The notes beneath the pieces were generated by a model that saw only the letters and a list, made by a program, of their open reading frames with translations, had not been told where the DNA came from and did not search any database. Made by a program: the position numbers and the translations under genes. A DNA stretch of 64,000 nt. Origin: Anthopleura xanthogrammica. Taxonomy: Eukaryota; Cnidaria; Anthozoa; Actiniaria; Actiniidae. Of this stretch, positions 35,020 to 46,824 are shown piece after piece; position 1 is the stretch's first letter, and the number at the start of each line of letters is the position of its first letter. The stretch lies in the NCBI GenBank assembly GCA_964019055.1, contig OZ025217.1:1824501-1888500 (forward strand), read 5' to 3'.

Positions 35020-35340
35020 GTTATTGTTGTTGTTGTTGTTGCTGTTGTTGTTCAGCTGTTTCTGCTGCTGTTGTTTTTCTAATTGATGGTCGTAATGGCT
35101 TATGAAGGTTTCTGCCTTTTGTGTAAATTCAGAATATCTTTTTCCCGCTGTGTTCTTTGCTCACCGTTTTTGTTTTGTTTTTGTTTTCTGTGTTTTCTTT
35201 GGCGATAACGGCGTTGTATGCCTTCTTCTTCTTCTTCTTTTTCTTCTTCCTCTATCTCTCTCTCTTCTATTTTCTTCCTCCTCTGCGTCTTCTCTCTTCC
35301 TCACACAGCAAAATTACACAATTCAGCCGCTTAGTTCTTC
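35020..35340. repeat. (TTG)n and (TCT)n microsatellites upstream of the GPCR
   Basis: Trinucleotide TTG/CTG runs (35025-35075) lie just upstream of the receptor start. A pyrimidine-rich CTT/TCTC stretch lies at 35220-35300. Leucine- and phenylalanine-rich frames here are artefacts. Confidence 0.9.
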
Positions 35341-37064
35341 TTCCCTTTTAGTTCTGTAACTCTCTTGCTATTGAATCAGTCTCTCGCCGCTTCCCTCTAA
35401 TCTATGTCAGTTCTTCCCTTCACCAATCTTTCCGATCTGTTCTTGGTTTTCTTCTCTTTATACCATTATCGCTACGTGTTGCATCCTTTTATTTCGTACA
35501 GCACAGCGGTACTGACTTTCTCTCGTTATTAAAGTTTCATTAAACGAGTCTCCCTTGTCAGCAAACTTCACTGAATTTTTCAGCTCCCTCTGTCACTGGT
35601 CACCGTCGTGTCTGCAGAATTGAATATACCAGTACAAATAAGCAAAACAAATCATTGACTCTTTATATTAGTTTGGCTCCGTAGCATATATACATGATAA
35701 TTCACAGCAAGTCAACAAAAGAGAGAAATTGTGAATGACAAAGAAGCTATGATAAATAAAGGCAATAAAACAGGATAAAACCTGTCGGGATTAGAAATTT
35801 AAGCTCAATCAAATGGGAATGAAAAAAATGTTCGATAAGAAAAGCGGTCCTAACCTCTCAAAATGCACACGATTTGTGTTCTTTTAAAGAAGGCAAATTA
35901 ACAGAAAACTTATTAACAAATTATGAAATATAAATTCATGATAGATGTTCAAATAGACGAGGTCACAAAGTAGCCTTCTGTCGAATTGAATAATAAACAC
36001 TTGAAAGTCTAAGATCCGACATTCATGATCAGACTCTTGGCAACATACATAACTTGAATTGAAGTTCTGATCTCAACTGATTATAAAATTGCTCAGTCAA
36101 TTCCTTCATGTACTAAGTGAGTCGAAAAAGATGATTTTCAAACTGGCTTTGAGTGAGATTAAGACCAAAGACCTTGCATAATAGCTAGATTTATAAATTC
36201 TTAATTTCTCGGTGTCATTCGAATAGAAATTGGAATTAAAAATGATTTATTTGTGAGGCAAAATTGCACTTGAATCCAATAAGGATTTAGTGTTTTATTT
36301 TAATTTAAAAATTTATAGGTTTTTCTTAAAGATTCTAAACTGAAAACCCTACCTAATATTGTAAACTATTTTAGCTGTCACTTGCTGTAAAAAAAGGTCT
36401 TTCTAGCATTCTGAGCATTTCCCAGGGTTAATAGAATGTCACTTCACCGAAACAGCATGATATATAATCGCTAATGAATTAATTTGTTCGTGCTTTAGTG
36501 TCCGGCGTTAATTGCCAATAACCTCTATACGAAACATCAATGCAAGTACTTAAAGAGATGGCGAAGCGATCAAAATTATAAAAACCAAGGTCAAACGATT
36601 TTTAAAAGTGAAGGTAGAAAACTGTCCTTTGGTAGAACAAATAGTTGCACCTGCTTCATGGTGTCTCTCATGGTAATTTTAAACCTTTTAACTTAGTGAT
36701 TAGAGAGATATCGATCCTGGGTATATATGATATAAACTATGATCAAGTTACTGAATGATTGTACGATTTGAAACCGGCTCAGTGCTGAAATCGTGGGAAA
36801 AAATTATTGGCATTGCGCTTGTGTGATTTTTGAGAAGATCATAATCATGGAAAATTATAAGGATTCGCATGAGAATTACAGCTGAAGACCCTAGGCTTGT
36901 ACTCCCATTTTCCCTCTAATTCTTTCTTTATTTTTTCTTTTCCTTGGCCATTTTTGTTCCCAATTTTTGCTCACAACACACTGTCATTCTATAAGTCTAA
37001 GAACGAGAAATACAGCGAAAGTCGCTCTAGCAGTCCTCGTGTTGTATTACCTTTCCTTTCTTTC
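35341..37064. other. No gene seen
   Basis: AT-rich sequence without a convincing ORF or repeat. It would contain the promoter and any 5' UTR exon of the minus-strand receptor gene. Confidence 0.6.
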
Positions 37065-37420
37065 TCTCTCTTTTCTTTTCGTTTTCGTTTACTTTTGCCG
37101 ATGCATTTTTCAGTCTTTAATCTTATAACATACTAGTGTTACCTATATCTCGTAAAGCTTCCCATTCACTTACGGTTATATTTATTTTAATAGGTACTTG
37201 GTGCGTTGCTCGTCATTTTATCATGATCTGTTCCAACACAATTCTCTCTTTCTTATCTTTTCGTTTCCTTTTGTGCATTTTTCTTTAATCTTATAACACA
37301 GTGTTACCTACATCTTGTAAAGTTTCCCATCCACTTACGGTTATATTTTTTTTGATAGGTACTTGGTGCATTGTTTGCATTTTATCAGGACCTGTTCCAA
37401 CACAACTGAAAAGCAGTTTG
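37065..37420. repeat. Tandem duplication, period about 170 bp
   Basis: CTTACGGTTATAT, GATAGGTACTTGGTGC and CTGTTCCAACACAA recur once each in two adjacent units. Confidence 0.85.
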
Positions 37421-38289
37421 TTTATTCTACTCAAGCCGCACCTCAGAATAATCAGGCACGATTTCCCCTGTGTTATCATATATATTTTCTAGATTCTCGT
37501 TAGATTTTCAGACTCAATTCGTGTATATAACCAATGTTACGAGCATAGAGTTGCGATTCCCATTACCTTAATCCTAAATTCTGAAGTATTCCACCCCTCC
37601 GGTTTTAATGACAAATTAAGTCGTTAAAAGCATCGTTTACCATACCAGATAACGGTTGCTACGAGCTCACCCAAAGAAAATAACGTTCTACCCCTCTAAG
37701 TGTTATCTTCAAATATCAAACACGCACTGCTTTGATGTCATAGGTTATTTACAACAAAGAGAAAATGGGACGATTCCACTTAATTGTTGTGTTCCTATGT
37801 TGGACTAGGATATCCGTTTCTTTTTATGCCCCCAAGATTTGTACATAAAGTCTTGAATCCCACGTAAACCCATGGTTAATTTTGCCAATACCACCAAGAG
37901 TTTCTATATTTCCTTTTCTTTTTTTTTTTTCCTTCCTTCCTTCCCTTTTTCTTTCTTTTTTTTTTTTTCTTTCTTTCTAAAAACCCCCAGTCTAAAAAAC
38001 CCAGTTCTAATCCAGACTGACTAGAAGAGCAGAGTAGAGTACATATCTCAGATATCTCATCTTATCTTACAAAAGACTGTTTTACTATGACATTTTAAAA
38101 ATGTTTACCAAAGGAACTTGTGGATAAAAAAGCCGGGGAAGTATTGATTATAATTACCTCGTGTGAAAACGCAGGCTGTTCGATTATAGCAACTTAATTC
38201 AGCGAAGATATCATGTGGATAAGGAAAGTTTTGATGATGTATGACTCATGCCGACGGAACTGATCAAAGCTCTGACCGTAAAGATTCTG
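37421..38289. other. No gene seen
   Basis: Non-coding sequence with T- and CTTT-rich runs at 37915-37980. No ORF or structured repeat is supported. Confidence 0.6.
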
Positions 38290-38434
38290 CTAAATTACCA
38301 ATTTTAATTTATCTTTAATACAGGAAAGGAAAAATGAAAGACACAACGAAAAAAGGAAAAACGGCAAAGTAAAAGAGAAAAATGAAAAAAATGGGGTTTG
38401 TGGAATTTTAGAACAAAGCCGGCAATAGGAAATA

Positions 38435-38565
38435 GCCGAAAGAAGAAAGGAAGGAAGGAAGGAAGACAGACAGACAGGCAGACAGACAGACAGACAAACA
38501 GAAAGAAATAAAGACAAACACAAAGACAGACAGACAAACAGACAGAAAGTCAAGAAAAAACGAAG
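38435..38565. repeat. (GGAA)n / (GACA)n microsatellite
   Basis: A GGAAGGAA run is followed by repeated GACAGACA. Cys/Leu/Ser-rich frames on the minus strand derive from it. Confidence 0.95.
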
Positions 38566-39236
38566 GAAATAAAGAGAAAGAAGGAAAGGAGAAATTATGA
38601 ATAATTATTATTTTCAGTAAACCTTGAAAGAAATCTTTTGTGGCCTGTAAACCTCCGTTCATACTTGCTAGCGAGCAAGAAAGATTATCAATGCAGAGGG
38701 TGTAGCGTAGATGGGATTTAATGTTAAATCAGTTAATGTTCAACTAACTAAGGCCAAAAAATTAATGTTTAATATTAAACAAAATATTAAAGTGTTACGA
38801 GACTTATAATGCGTTTTTATTACTGTTTAATGCTACGAATCGAAATAGAAAATGTAAGCTGTAAAATGGCCTAAAATTTTAGTGTTAACTGTTATGCAGC
38901 CCCCCCCTTCCATCCATACCCTCATTAATGTACTTACAAACAGCTCTCCGCCACTGATTCTTATGAGTGAATGTGTTCAAGTACCTGTGGTGTCCTGTTG
39001 AAAGCACGATGATTCAGCTGCACTCTCCTCAATAAAAAGAGAAGTTTTTTGAGAAAAACTGTTTCACTGTTTGACAACAAAACAGTGAGCCACTTTTCAG
39101 GTCTTTCAATGAAGAACTGTCGCAGACGCTAGTCGAGAAGAAAGAGAATATACAACTGACTATTTCTTGTTTTAAGATGACTCATTCTTGTTTTATAGAT
39201 TTCGAAAAACACCTCAAGCTAAGTGCTAAATTGCAT

Positions 39237-39575
39237 TGACGTATTTCCAGATCAGGCGTTTGATATTTGGTTTTCGGTAGACAATTCAAGCACTTCCTTT
39301 CTCAGTATTCGACGTATTTTATATGCATATGAAAATGAATACCTTGAACTAACACTTCACTAGTCATTTATTTATTCATTTTATCACACGACATGTTTCA
39401 GTCATCGTATTATCGTTCGTATTTCGTAGATCTGACGTACTTTCCAGATAAGGCGTTTGATATTTAATTAGTTTTCGATATAGACAAGAGCTTCCTATCC
39501 ATCTGCATTTTACAGGTTTACACAACCGAATAATTTGAACTAAGACTTCACTGTTTTCTTCCCATTATTCGTTCG
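39237..39575. repeat. Diverged tandem duplication, about 200-bp period
   Basis: TTCCAGAT(C/A)AGGCGTTTGATATTT occurs near 39246 and 39442, with similar sequence following (ACACTTCACT and AGACTTCACT). Confidence 0.75.
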
Positions 39576-39617
39576 CATTTTATATTTCAATAAGATTTTT
39601 TCATTAACCTTCTCATA

Positions 39618-40135
39618 TACAAGTCCTTTGGAGGAAGATCTTTTGCTCATGGCGGCCCAAAAATATGGAATGCACTACCAAAAGAACTGAAGACATGCAC
39701 AAACATTAACACTTTTAAGAAATCGTTAAAGACACTTTTATTTAAGCAAGTCTACAATTCATAGTTTTATACAAAATATTCGAGTTTTGAACTTACTTAC
39801 TAAAAATCTACGCATTTGTATTTTCTATGGTGTGGGATAAAATGGTTATACAATGGTTTCTCGTGGCATACCGTGGAATGATATCCCACTCGTCACTTGT
39901 ATTTTCTTTGTATACAAACTCGCCTAAAGGCTCGTGTGTATACTAGAAACTACAAGTGACTTGTGGGATATTCGACGGTATGCCACTCGAAACCATTGTA
40001 TAACTAGTATCTATATTTATATTGTTTTATATATTGTATAATTTCTATAAATTTTATTATTATGTATACTGTGAAGCGTTATAGAATTATTACTATATAA
40101 CGCTATACAAATTCAATAAATTATTATTATTAATT
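39618..40135 (+). pseudogene. LINE remnant: C-terminus of a CR1/L2-like reverse transcriptase ORF plus 3' tail
   Basis: The frame from 39618 to the TAG at 39762-39764 encodes 48 residues, including YKSFGGRSFAHGGPKIWNAL, then LPKELK, TFKKSLKTLLFK. This is the characteristic C-terminal end of non-LTR retrotransposon proteins (F-x-x-R-S-F-x-x-x-x-P-x-x-W-N-x-L-P). The following sequence ends with TATAACGCTATACAAATTCA and ATTATTATT, a typical 3' tail. A MITE (39832-40007) sits inside it. It is 5'-truncated and not functional. Confidence 0.85.
39832..40007. mobile_element. MITE, same family as 58453-58625
   Basis: The inverted ends GGTTATACAATGGTTTC and GAAACCATTGTATAACTAG pair over about 55 bp with mismatches. 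The same ends, in the opposite orientation, occur at 58453-58625. Confidence 0.85.
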
Positions 40136-40519
40136 ATATAATTTGAAAGACCGTAAAGATTTAACAAAGTTATTTTTAGTTCTAACTAAAGTTACTAGTC
40201 TTTGAATGTGATGTTAACGTGTTTCGTTCAAGATGCATCTGTTTTAAATTTAACACCTTTTTTCTAAAAACAATTTATTGTCGTTTATTTTCTTGTTCCA
40301 TTTTATTCTATTTCATTTTGGCTCATTTTTATTTCATTATTTTCTGTTTCACTTGTTTTTATTCTCATTCTTATTTCATACTTAAATTACCATTTTAACT
40401 TTGTTCACTTAATTTATATTATTTTATCTTCATTTCATCTTTATTTAATTTTATTTCATTCTCATTTCAATTATCATCATCATGATTATTATATCATCAG
40501 CAGCAACAACATCATCAAC

Positions 40520-40551
<32 letters not shown>

Positions 40552-43424
40552 CATTATGATTATTAATTTTTCTATTATGTCATTCGAATGTCTTTCTACG
40601 GAAATTTCCGCCTTTCATCTTATCGTGTTTATCTTTATTTTCACTTTCAAGCTCCTGTTCTTTATTATTTAAAAAAAATAAGGTTTATTTACAAGTAAGG
40701 CACCGGTAAAGGAGAAACCAAACTGGCAATGTTTTCTCGAAATAACCCGAGACATTCAAAGCCATAAGCATAAGATTTTTTTGGCAAAGTTTGTGTAGCC
40801 AGGTATTTGTCTTGGCCAATGCAAGTACCTTATGAGCAAACAGTTTTTCAATAAAAAGTAAATAAATATTATTTGATTCTTTTTTTATCCTATTTTTTTT
40901 AAATCTGAGGCCAGAGGACCGAGTTGTTTTGCTAGCATTACTGTTAAAAACCGAAAACAACAAAGTGAAAGCTTCCTGAATCCCAAGGTGAAGATAAAGA
41001 AAGGTATTCCCCGAACAAAAGATACGACTGTGAAATGATCTATTGATTGAATTCAATGTCCTATGACCGACTTCCGTATTTAAAATTTTCCAGCAGCTTC
41101 TGACTCAGCAGGTCTTGGATCAGAAACAAAATTAATTGCTGTTCTAGTAGCCAGTAATGCCAAATGAATGCCTATCATTTCAGAAATGACCGTTTTCCAT
41201 GGTCGTACTGGGACCCTCAGTTTCCGAACAAGCCGCTGTTGAAGAAATGAGCTATATACTGCTGCTTTGTAAATCTTGACCGTTTTCGCTTCAACTCGAA
41301 TATTGATTTCGTTTCATTGATGAGCTTCAGCCTGGTTAACAGTTTGTAACGAGTTAAACCCCTTCCTAATACTTCAAATAAAGTTATCTTACCTTTATCT
41401 AGGTGCTAATTGTTTCATCTCAGACAGAATTACTCCGAAATCTAGCCAGTGGGTGTGAGTGGAAGTGGGTTGATGCTGAAAGCAAAAGGCAGCATTGTAA
41501 GACTTACTACTTACGTCGGTCACAGCGAGCCACGTTTTATACTCTCGAGTCATCGCAGTCACGTGGATAGGAATTAAGACAACAGATGTATTGCGGTACC
41601 TTTCGGTAGAAAGAAAGAAGATTGAATAAATAGGAATTGAATCAGAATTTTTGAGTAAATTGATTTGAACGGCAGACTTTGGATGCATATGTTGGTTTTA
41701 CCCACACGAACATGGATAAAAGGTCATCAAAGCCGTCCTTTATCTAGTCACAACCGCAACAAATTTTGTTCCCAAAAGTTGTGCATTTTTCCGTTAATTT
41801 AACTCTTTAATGAATGTTGCTTGCTTCTATATGTGTCCTGCGGTATCCTGTAAATAATTTTTTTACATTTTTTTGGGGTGAAAGGACCTCCGGCTTGACG
41901 GAGCATTGCTTTGTGAGCTGTATAGCTACCCACTCGGCGAGGCTTTTACAGCGCTTTTCATAAATCTGCGACCTAACCGGCCTCTAGGACTTTGGCGTTT
42001 TGGCTTCAGTCAATCAAACTACGAAGGGCCGAGTTCATTCCGACCACGAGCGATAAAGAAATTCCCATGTGTCGGAAAATCTGTTGAGTCACTAAAATTT
42101 CTCGACAGCCATTAACGCCAGATGCCTGGAGTCCGTCGCAGAATCATGAAAAGCGCTGTAAATTACCTTGATTCTTGCTGTTGATTCTTAAGCGCGTGCG
42201 CATGCGCGTGCATATCTCATTTCCCTAGTTATTCCAGTTTTTCCCTTTCTATTTACTTATCGTTTCAATGGTGTAATAGCAAGTGGAAACTTTTGTCAGT
42301 TATTTAGAACATTTCACGGATGCCATGTTTTCTTTGCAGTAAGGTTATTACCAGTTTTGAACGCGAAATGCTTACGGTCTTGAGTATTACCGCTGTACTA
42401 TCTATTTCAGATAACGCAGACACCACGTTAAAGATAAACTCTCTGTTTACAAGGTAGCCCATAATACCTTCCGTTGTCTCCTATTTTTCCCTTTCTTCAT
42501 TGCAGGCGTTCTTGGTTGGAGTTCTGCGCAAGCCCCCTACAAAGATCAGTGTCGTTCTTATGGTAGTCACATCGTCACGCAACGCGGTTTCACTCCTCAC
42601 AAAAAAGAGAAACGTTGCGTGACGACCCATAAAAACGACTGAGAAGTTTGGCCCTAATCCTCCCCGTCCCCAACCAGGAACGCTTGCCATGCAAGCTATT
42701 AGATACAACGTGTGCGCTACCTTGCTTGCAGAGGCCTTTTTCTGCCCTCCGTTTTGGCTTTGGGTAGGGGAAGAAAAATAACCTCTGCTCGCAGGGTATG
42801 TGCGAGCCGTGTGCGTACTCGGTAGGTATCAGCACTTGTCCGTACTTTTATCCTGCCCACCCTAGGTGAGAAAGCCCATTTCCTTCCCTACCCCTCCCCT
42901 CATGGTTTCCACCTTCCCCCACCCCTCCCCCATGGTTTCAACAACACTGTTTACCTACTAAAAAGTGGCACTTTAATGAAAAGCTCCCCTACAGAGATTT
43001 TGGCGTTTCATGGGATTTGGAATGCGTAGGAGTTTTTCAGCACTCACCAAACCCCAGAGTTTTAGTTACTATTTCTGGCCCTGCACTTCAATCTTGCAGC
43101 TCATTGCTATTCAATACTAATCTCAGAATGTATATCCTCAACCAAGGGTTAATTTACAATGTACTGCACTCAATACCGCCATGACGCCAAGCACATTATT
43201 TATTCATTCACCTATCACAGACAGATGCATTCTCTCTTTATCGTATTATTGTCTATTTCCGTTGTGCCATACACCCGTGCTATGCATTCCTTCAGCATCT
43301 GTGTTTGACTTACCGGATGACTAGAAGCTTTGGTGTTGACATATTTGTGTAAATGTATAGAAATAAACAAAGCAATCCATTGTTGAATCCCTGAAGCTCT
43401 TATCATCAATGGCATTGAGCAATA
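40136..43424. other. Spacer without a supported gene
   Basis: It contains an ATT microsatellite (40528-40560). A 215-bp segment is bounded by TACAGCGCTTTTCAT and ATGAAAAGCGCTGTA (about 41949-42163), probably a MITE. A local inverted repeat of CACATCGTCACGCAAC lies near 42568-42625, and a short CCCCTCCC direct repeat near 42890-42940. Minus-strand frames at 40685-41056 and 41395-41688 resemble nothing I know. Confidence 0.6.
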
Positions 43425-43508
43425 CTCCCTTTTCGAGTTCCAAGCGTTCATTTGGAGAACCGCTGACGAAGCTTGCGGGCGGATTGGAAACGAGGCTAAC
43501 ACAGCGTA
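43425..43508. repeat. Left terminal inverted repeat of the transposon
   Basis: Begins CTCCCTTTTCGAGTTCC and ends GGCTAACACAGCGTA. The reverse complement of 49082-49165 matches all 84 positions. Confidence 0.97.
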
Positions 43509-43640
43509 ATGATTGCAGCGAAACTAAAACGATTGAGTGAAAATTCGAAGTGTGATGTATAGATAGGTCTTTTAAGTCTTTTAAGACTAAAAACTTGCTC
43601 GAAAAACTTCATAATGTGCTGGAATACGTTGTAGAAAGCT

Positions 43641-45350
43641 ATGGAACAATCAAAGAAGAGAAAAAGTTCGGGTTTCGGCCGAGAATGTGCTTGTTTTGGC
43701 TGCTCGAATGCCCAATACTCGAAGAAAGATGACAGTCTGACAGGACTTAGCTTGTTCAAGTTTCCCCAAAAGAATCCACAACGAGATCGCTGGTGTAACC
43801 TGATAAAAAGACAACACGGAAGAGATGGATTTTTTGTGAATGGTTTTACTGTAATTTGTGAGGAACATTTTAAAAGAGAGGACATTTACAAGCCTCCCGG
43901 CGGCACACGATGTCGACTGAAAAAAGGCGCTGAGCCTTCCATCTTTCCATGGCAAACTACTGATCCAAAGCCAAGACGACGCCTGTTAGTTCGGCAAAGA
44001 GCAGATCCTAAACCACCTTTGACTGTTAGTAATACGAATGAGGATTCAGCAATGGAGTTAGAAATTTTTGACGATATCTCAATATCATGCTCAAGCAGTT
44101 CGTCATCTATTTCCATGGTAACCGATGATGGGGAAACAAATCCAATGTTAAATAGAAAAGAAACACAAATGAACGATATAGCTGTTCAAACAGACATTGA
44201 TTCATACACAGATGACTGGGTAGAGCACTCTTATTCATTTCCTTTAAATAAGAAGGCTACATTTGGTGAGCAGCAAGAATATATAAAGAGACTTGAAGAG
44301 AGAACTGAACAACAAACTCTTCAGATTAACATTCTAAAACAAGAACTGGGATGCCTGAAAAAGCAGTTAGATGAATATGAAAGAAAGAAATTCAGTTTGG
44401 AAAAATTTAAAGACGATGACAGTGCCATACAATTTTATACAGGCTTCCCAAGCTACAAAGCTTTAATGGCTATGTATGAATACCTTGACCCCAAAGTTAG
44501 CAAATTACAATACTGGGCTGGAAAGACTGTTCCTGATAGTCGCAGCTATCAGGACAAACCTCAAACCAAACCTGGACCAAAAAGAAGCCTTACTGGCTTA
44601 CAGGAGTTTTGGATGGTTTTAGTTCGTCTCAAGGTTGGACTCTTTGTGAAAGACCTATCTGACAGATTTGACATATCTTCAGGACACTTTTCAAAGATTT
44701 TCACTACCTGGATTAATTTTCTATGTTTTGAACTAAAACTGATTTTTCCCTTCACTTCACAAGCTGACGTGCTAAGAAATATGCCATTAGAGTTTTCACG
44801 CTATCCAAGCACTAGAGTCATTATTGATTGCACAGAAGTGTTTATCGCAGTGCCTTCTTCAATGAAAGCCCAGTCAGAAACATGGTCAAACTACAAGCAC
44901 CACAATACTTTGAAAGTACTTGTAGGTGTGTCTCCTAATGGTCAAGTCACTTTTATTTCCAAATTGTGGGGAGGAAGGGTCTCTGATAAAGTCATCACTC
45001 AGCAATCAGGAATTCTTGACCTAGTTGATGCTGGAGACAATATCATGGCAGATAGAGGATTTGATATAAAGGATATTTTACCACCAGGAGTTAACCTGAA
45101 TCTACCTCCATTCAAAGGCACAAGGGAGCAGTTGACTGCAAAAGAGGTTGAGGAAACCGCAAAGATTGCTTCTGTCAGAATTCACGTCGAAAGAGCCATT
45201 GGTAGAATAAAGAACTACCACATACTGGATGGCATTCTCCCTGTCAGTCTTTCCCATGTTGCAGACCAGATTTTTACTGTTTGCAGTTACTTGACAAACT
45301 TTCTGCCACCACTTCTAGAGCCAATGAGGAATAACACACAGGAACAGTAA
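43641..45350 (+). CDS. THAP-DDE (DDE_Tnp_4) transposase
   Basis: A 569-residue single-exon ORF. N-terminal THAP DNA-binding domain: zinc ligands Cys18, Cys21, Cys73 and His76, Trp51, and AEPSIF (97-102) at the usual AVPTIF position. A Ser-rich acidic linker (about 130-200) is followed by a coiled coil (about 208-256, heptads through RLEERTEQQTLQINILKQEL). An HTH-like region (about 320-355, LSDRFDISSGHFSKIF) precedes the catalytic domain: Asp396 (VIIDCTEV), Asp471 (IMADRGFD) and Glu517 (IHVERAIGRIKNY). All three DDE residues are present and nothing interrupts the frame. It starts 132 bp inside the left terminal repeat. It binds the element ends and catalyses excision and integration; activity is inferred, not shown. 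Confidence 0.96.
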   Translation: MEQSKKRKSSGFGRECACFGCSNAQYSKKDDSLTGLSLFKFPQKNPQRDRWCNLIKRQHGRDGFFVNGFTVICEEHFKREDIYKPPGGTRCRLKKGAEPSIFPWQTTDPKPRRRLLVRQRADPKPPLTVSNTNEDSAMELEIFDDISISCSSSSSSISMVTDDGETNPMLNRKETQMNDIAVQTDIDSYTDDWVEHSYSFPLNKKATFGEQQEYIKRLEERTEQQTLQINILKQELGCLKKQLDEYERKKFSLEKFKDDDSAIQFYTGFPSYKALMAMYEYLDPKVSKLQYWAGKTVPDSRSYQDKPQTKPGPKRSLTGLQEFWMVLVRLKVGLFVKDLSDRFDISSGHFSKIFTTWINFLCFELKLIFPFTSQADVLRNMPLEFSRYPSTRVIIDCTEVFIAVPSSMKAQSETWSNYKHHNTLKVLVGVSPNGQVTFISKLWGGRVSDKVITQQSGILDLVDAGDNIMADRGFDIKDILPPGVNLNLPPFKGTREQLTAKEVEETAKIASVRIHVERAIGRIKNYHILDGILPVSLSHVADQIFTVCSYLTNFLPPLLEPMRNNTQEQ

Positions 45351-45535
45351 TTTATAAAAGACAGTGATGCTTTGTTGCAATTTGTTTTAGCTTAAAGAGT
45401 AATTACATTTAACCTGTGACATATTTTGTAGGCTGCTTGTTAGTTATCAGCTTTATTGTCAGTGTTTGAACTTTACACACTAACATTCAGAAACTGCTTC
45501 ACAGGTTGAATGTAATCACTTTATTTAAAAATGAT

Positions 45536-45802
45536 ATACAGTCAATCCCATTAACGTTGTCCAGTTGTAAAGACATAAAGACAACAAAAAAGTCATTTGC
45601 ATATATCATGTTTTTCATTTTTTGAAGGAATATTCAATATCAAGTTGCAAAATTTCATTACAATGCAGATAACATTTAATTTGCTATTTATCTGGAATTT
45701 TAAATTGAAATTCCTTCAAAAAATTAAAAACATGATATATGCAAATGACTGTTGTTGTCTTAATGTCTTTAGAACTGGACAATGTTAATGGGATTGACTG
45801 TA
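45536..45802. mobile_element. Palindromic MITE nested between the transposon genes
   Basis: Arms of about 95 bp start TACAGTCAATCCCATTAACG and end with its complement. Flanking TA and CAGTC-type ends recall pogo/Tigger-like MITEs. It lies in the intergenic part, so it disrupts neither gene. Confidence 0.8.
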
Positions 45803-46328
45803 TAAGAAACTTCAGACACAGTAAACAATATTTTTTTTGTCAAATATGAATATAATAAATACTGACTGTATCATAGATTGAGATGGTGCTCAGACACGAG
45901 CCCATAAATCAGGCAAAAATGTAACTGCAAACAAAGGAATGTATTTACAAAAACCAGAATATGTCCATGTAGTAACTTCATAATAACATAATTGCAAAAC
46001 AGTTGATATAGATACATGTTTATTGAGGTCAGTAAAAATCTGACAATCAATGAATACAACAAAATAAATAATTTGTATTTTTCAGAGTCATAAAATAGTT
46101 CTGTTTCATGCACTCTAATTTTCTTATTAAAATTTGAACATATTTTCTGTCTTATAAAACTAGTCTGTTTGATGTATTTTTTTATCAACCATGTGTAAGT
46201 ATGTGAACCAACATTAACGTTATAAATAAATAGTCTCTGTCTGAAAATAAGAGAATATTAAATATTGTAAATTTTACAGATGTTTTAACTCAAACTTCAA
46301 TCACCCTTTAGTGTTGTGTAGCAGTAGA

Positions 46329-46454
46329 GTACAAACACTAAAAGTGTACAATATAAATATTGCTAAATTATTCTAATTCTATTGTTTTGTATTGTTTAAT
46401 CAACACTATTTAGTGGTATATAGTGCAAAGTGATGCACACTTTTAGTGTTTGTA
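46329..46454. repeat. Short inverted repeat inside the transposon
   Basis: GTACAAACACTAAAAGTGT and ACACTTTTAGTGTTTGTA face each other across about 90 bp, downstream of both convergent genes. Confidence 0.6.
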
Positions 46455-46824
46455 ATCTATGAGGCATGTATGTTGGAATTAATTATCTTGGAAGGTAGTG
46501 TAAAATTTTCTAATTTCAAGTCAGAGACTAACTTTTTGTGTTAATAAATTATTACTAATGACATTTATATTTGAACACATTTTCAAAAAATTTTCATACA
46601 ATGTTGAAACAAAACATCATATATTTATCAGCTGCATGGTCAGTCAGTCATACAAACTCAAATCCATGCTACAAAAAGTGCCTTATAAATTTGAAAAAAA
46701 TAAAAGGTATGAGTAATGGACTAATAAATCACCAAGAAAATGATTGCAAAAGAATCTAGGTCACTTATCCATTAGTCAATATTTGTTTCACTTTTTAGTG
46801 TCTCTACTTGACTCAATTATCTAA

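Noticed and set aside
40685..41056. 123-residue minus-strand ORF
   Set aside because: No domain, no homologous segment in the window and AT-rich flanks; treated as chance.
41395..41688. 97-residue minus-strand ORF
   Set aside because: The composition looks protein-like, but its upstream codon context, lack of domain and stop just before a possible donor give no supportable gene model.
43496..43955. Minus-strand ORFs opposite the transposase start
   Set aside because: Antisense shadows of the THAP domain region.
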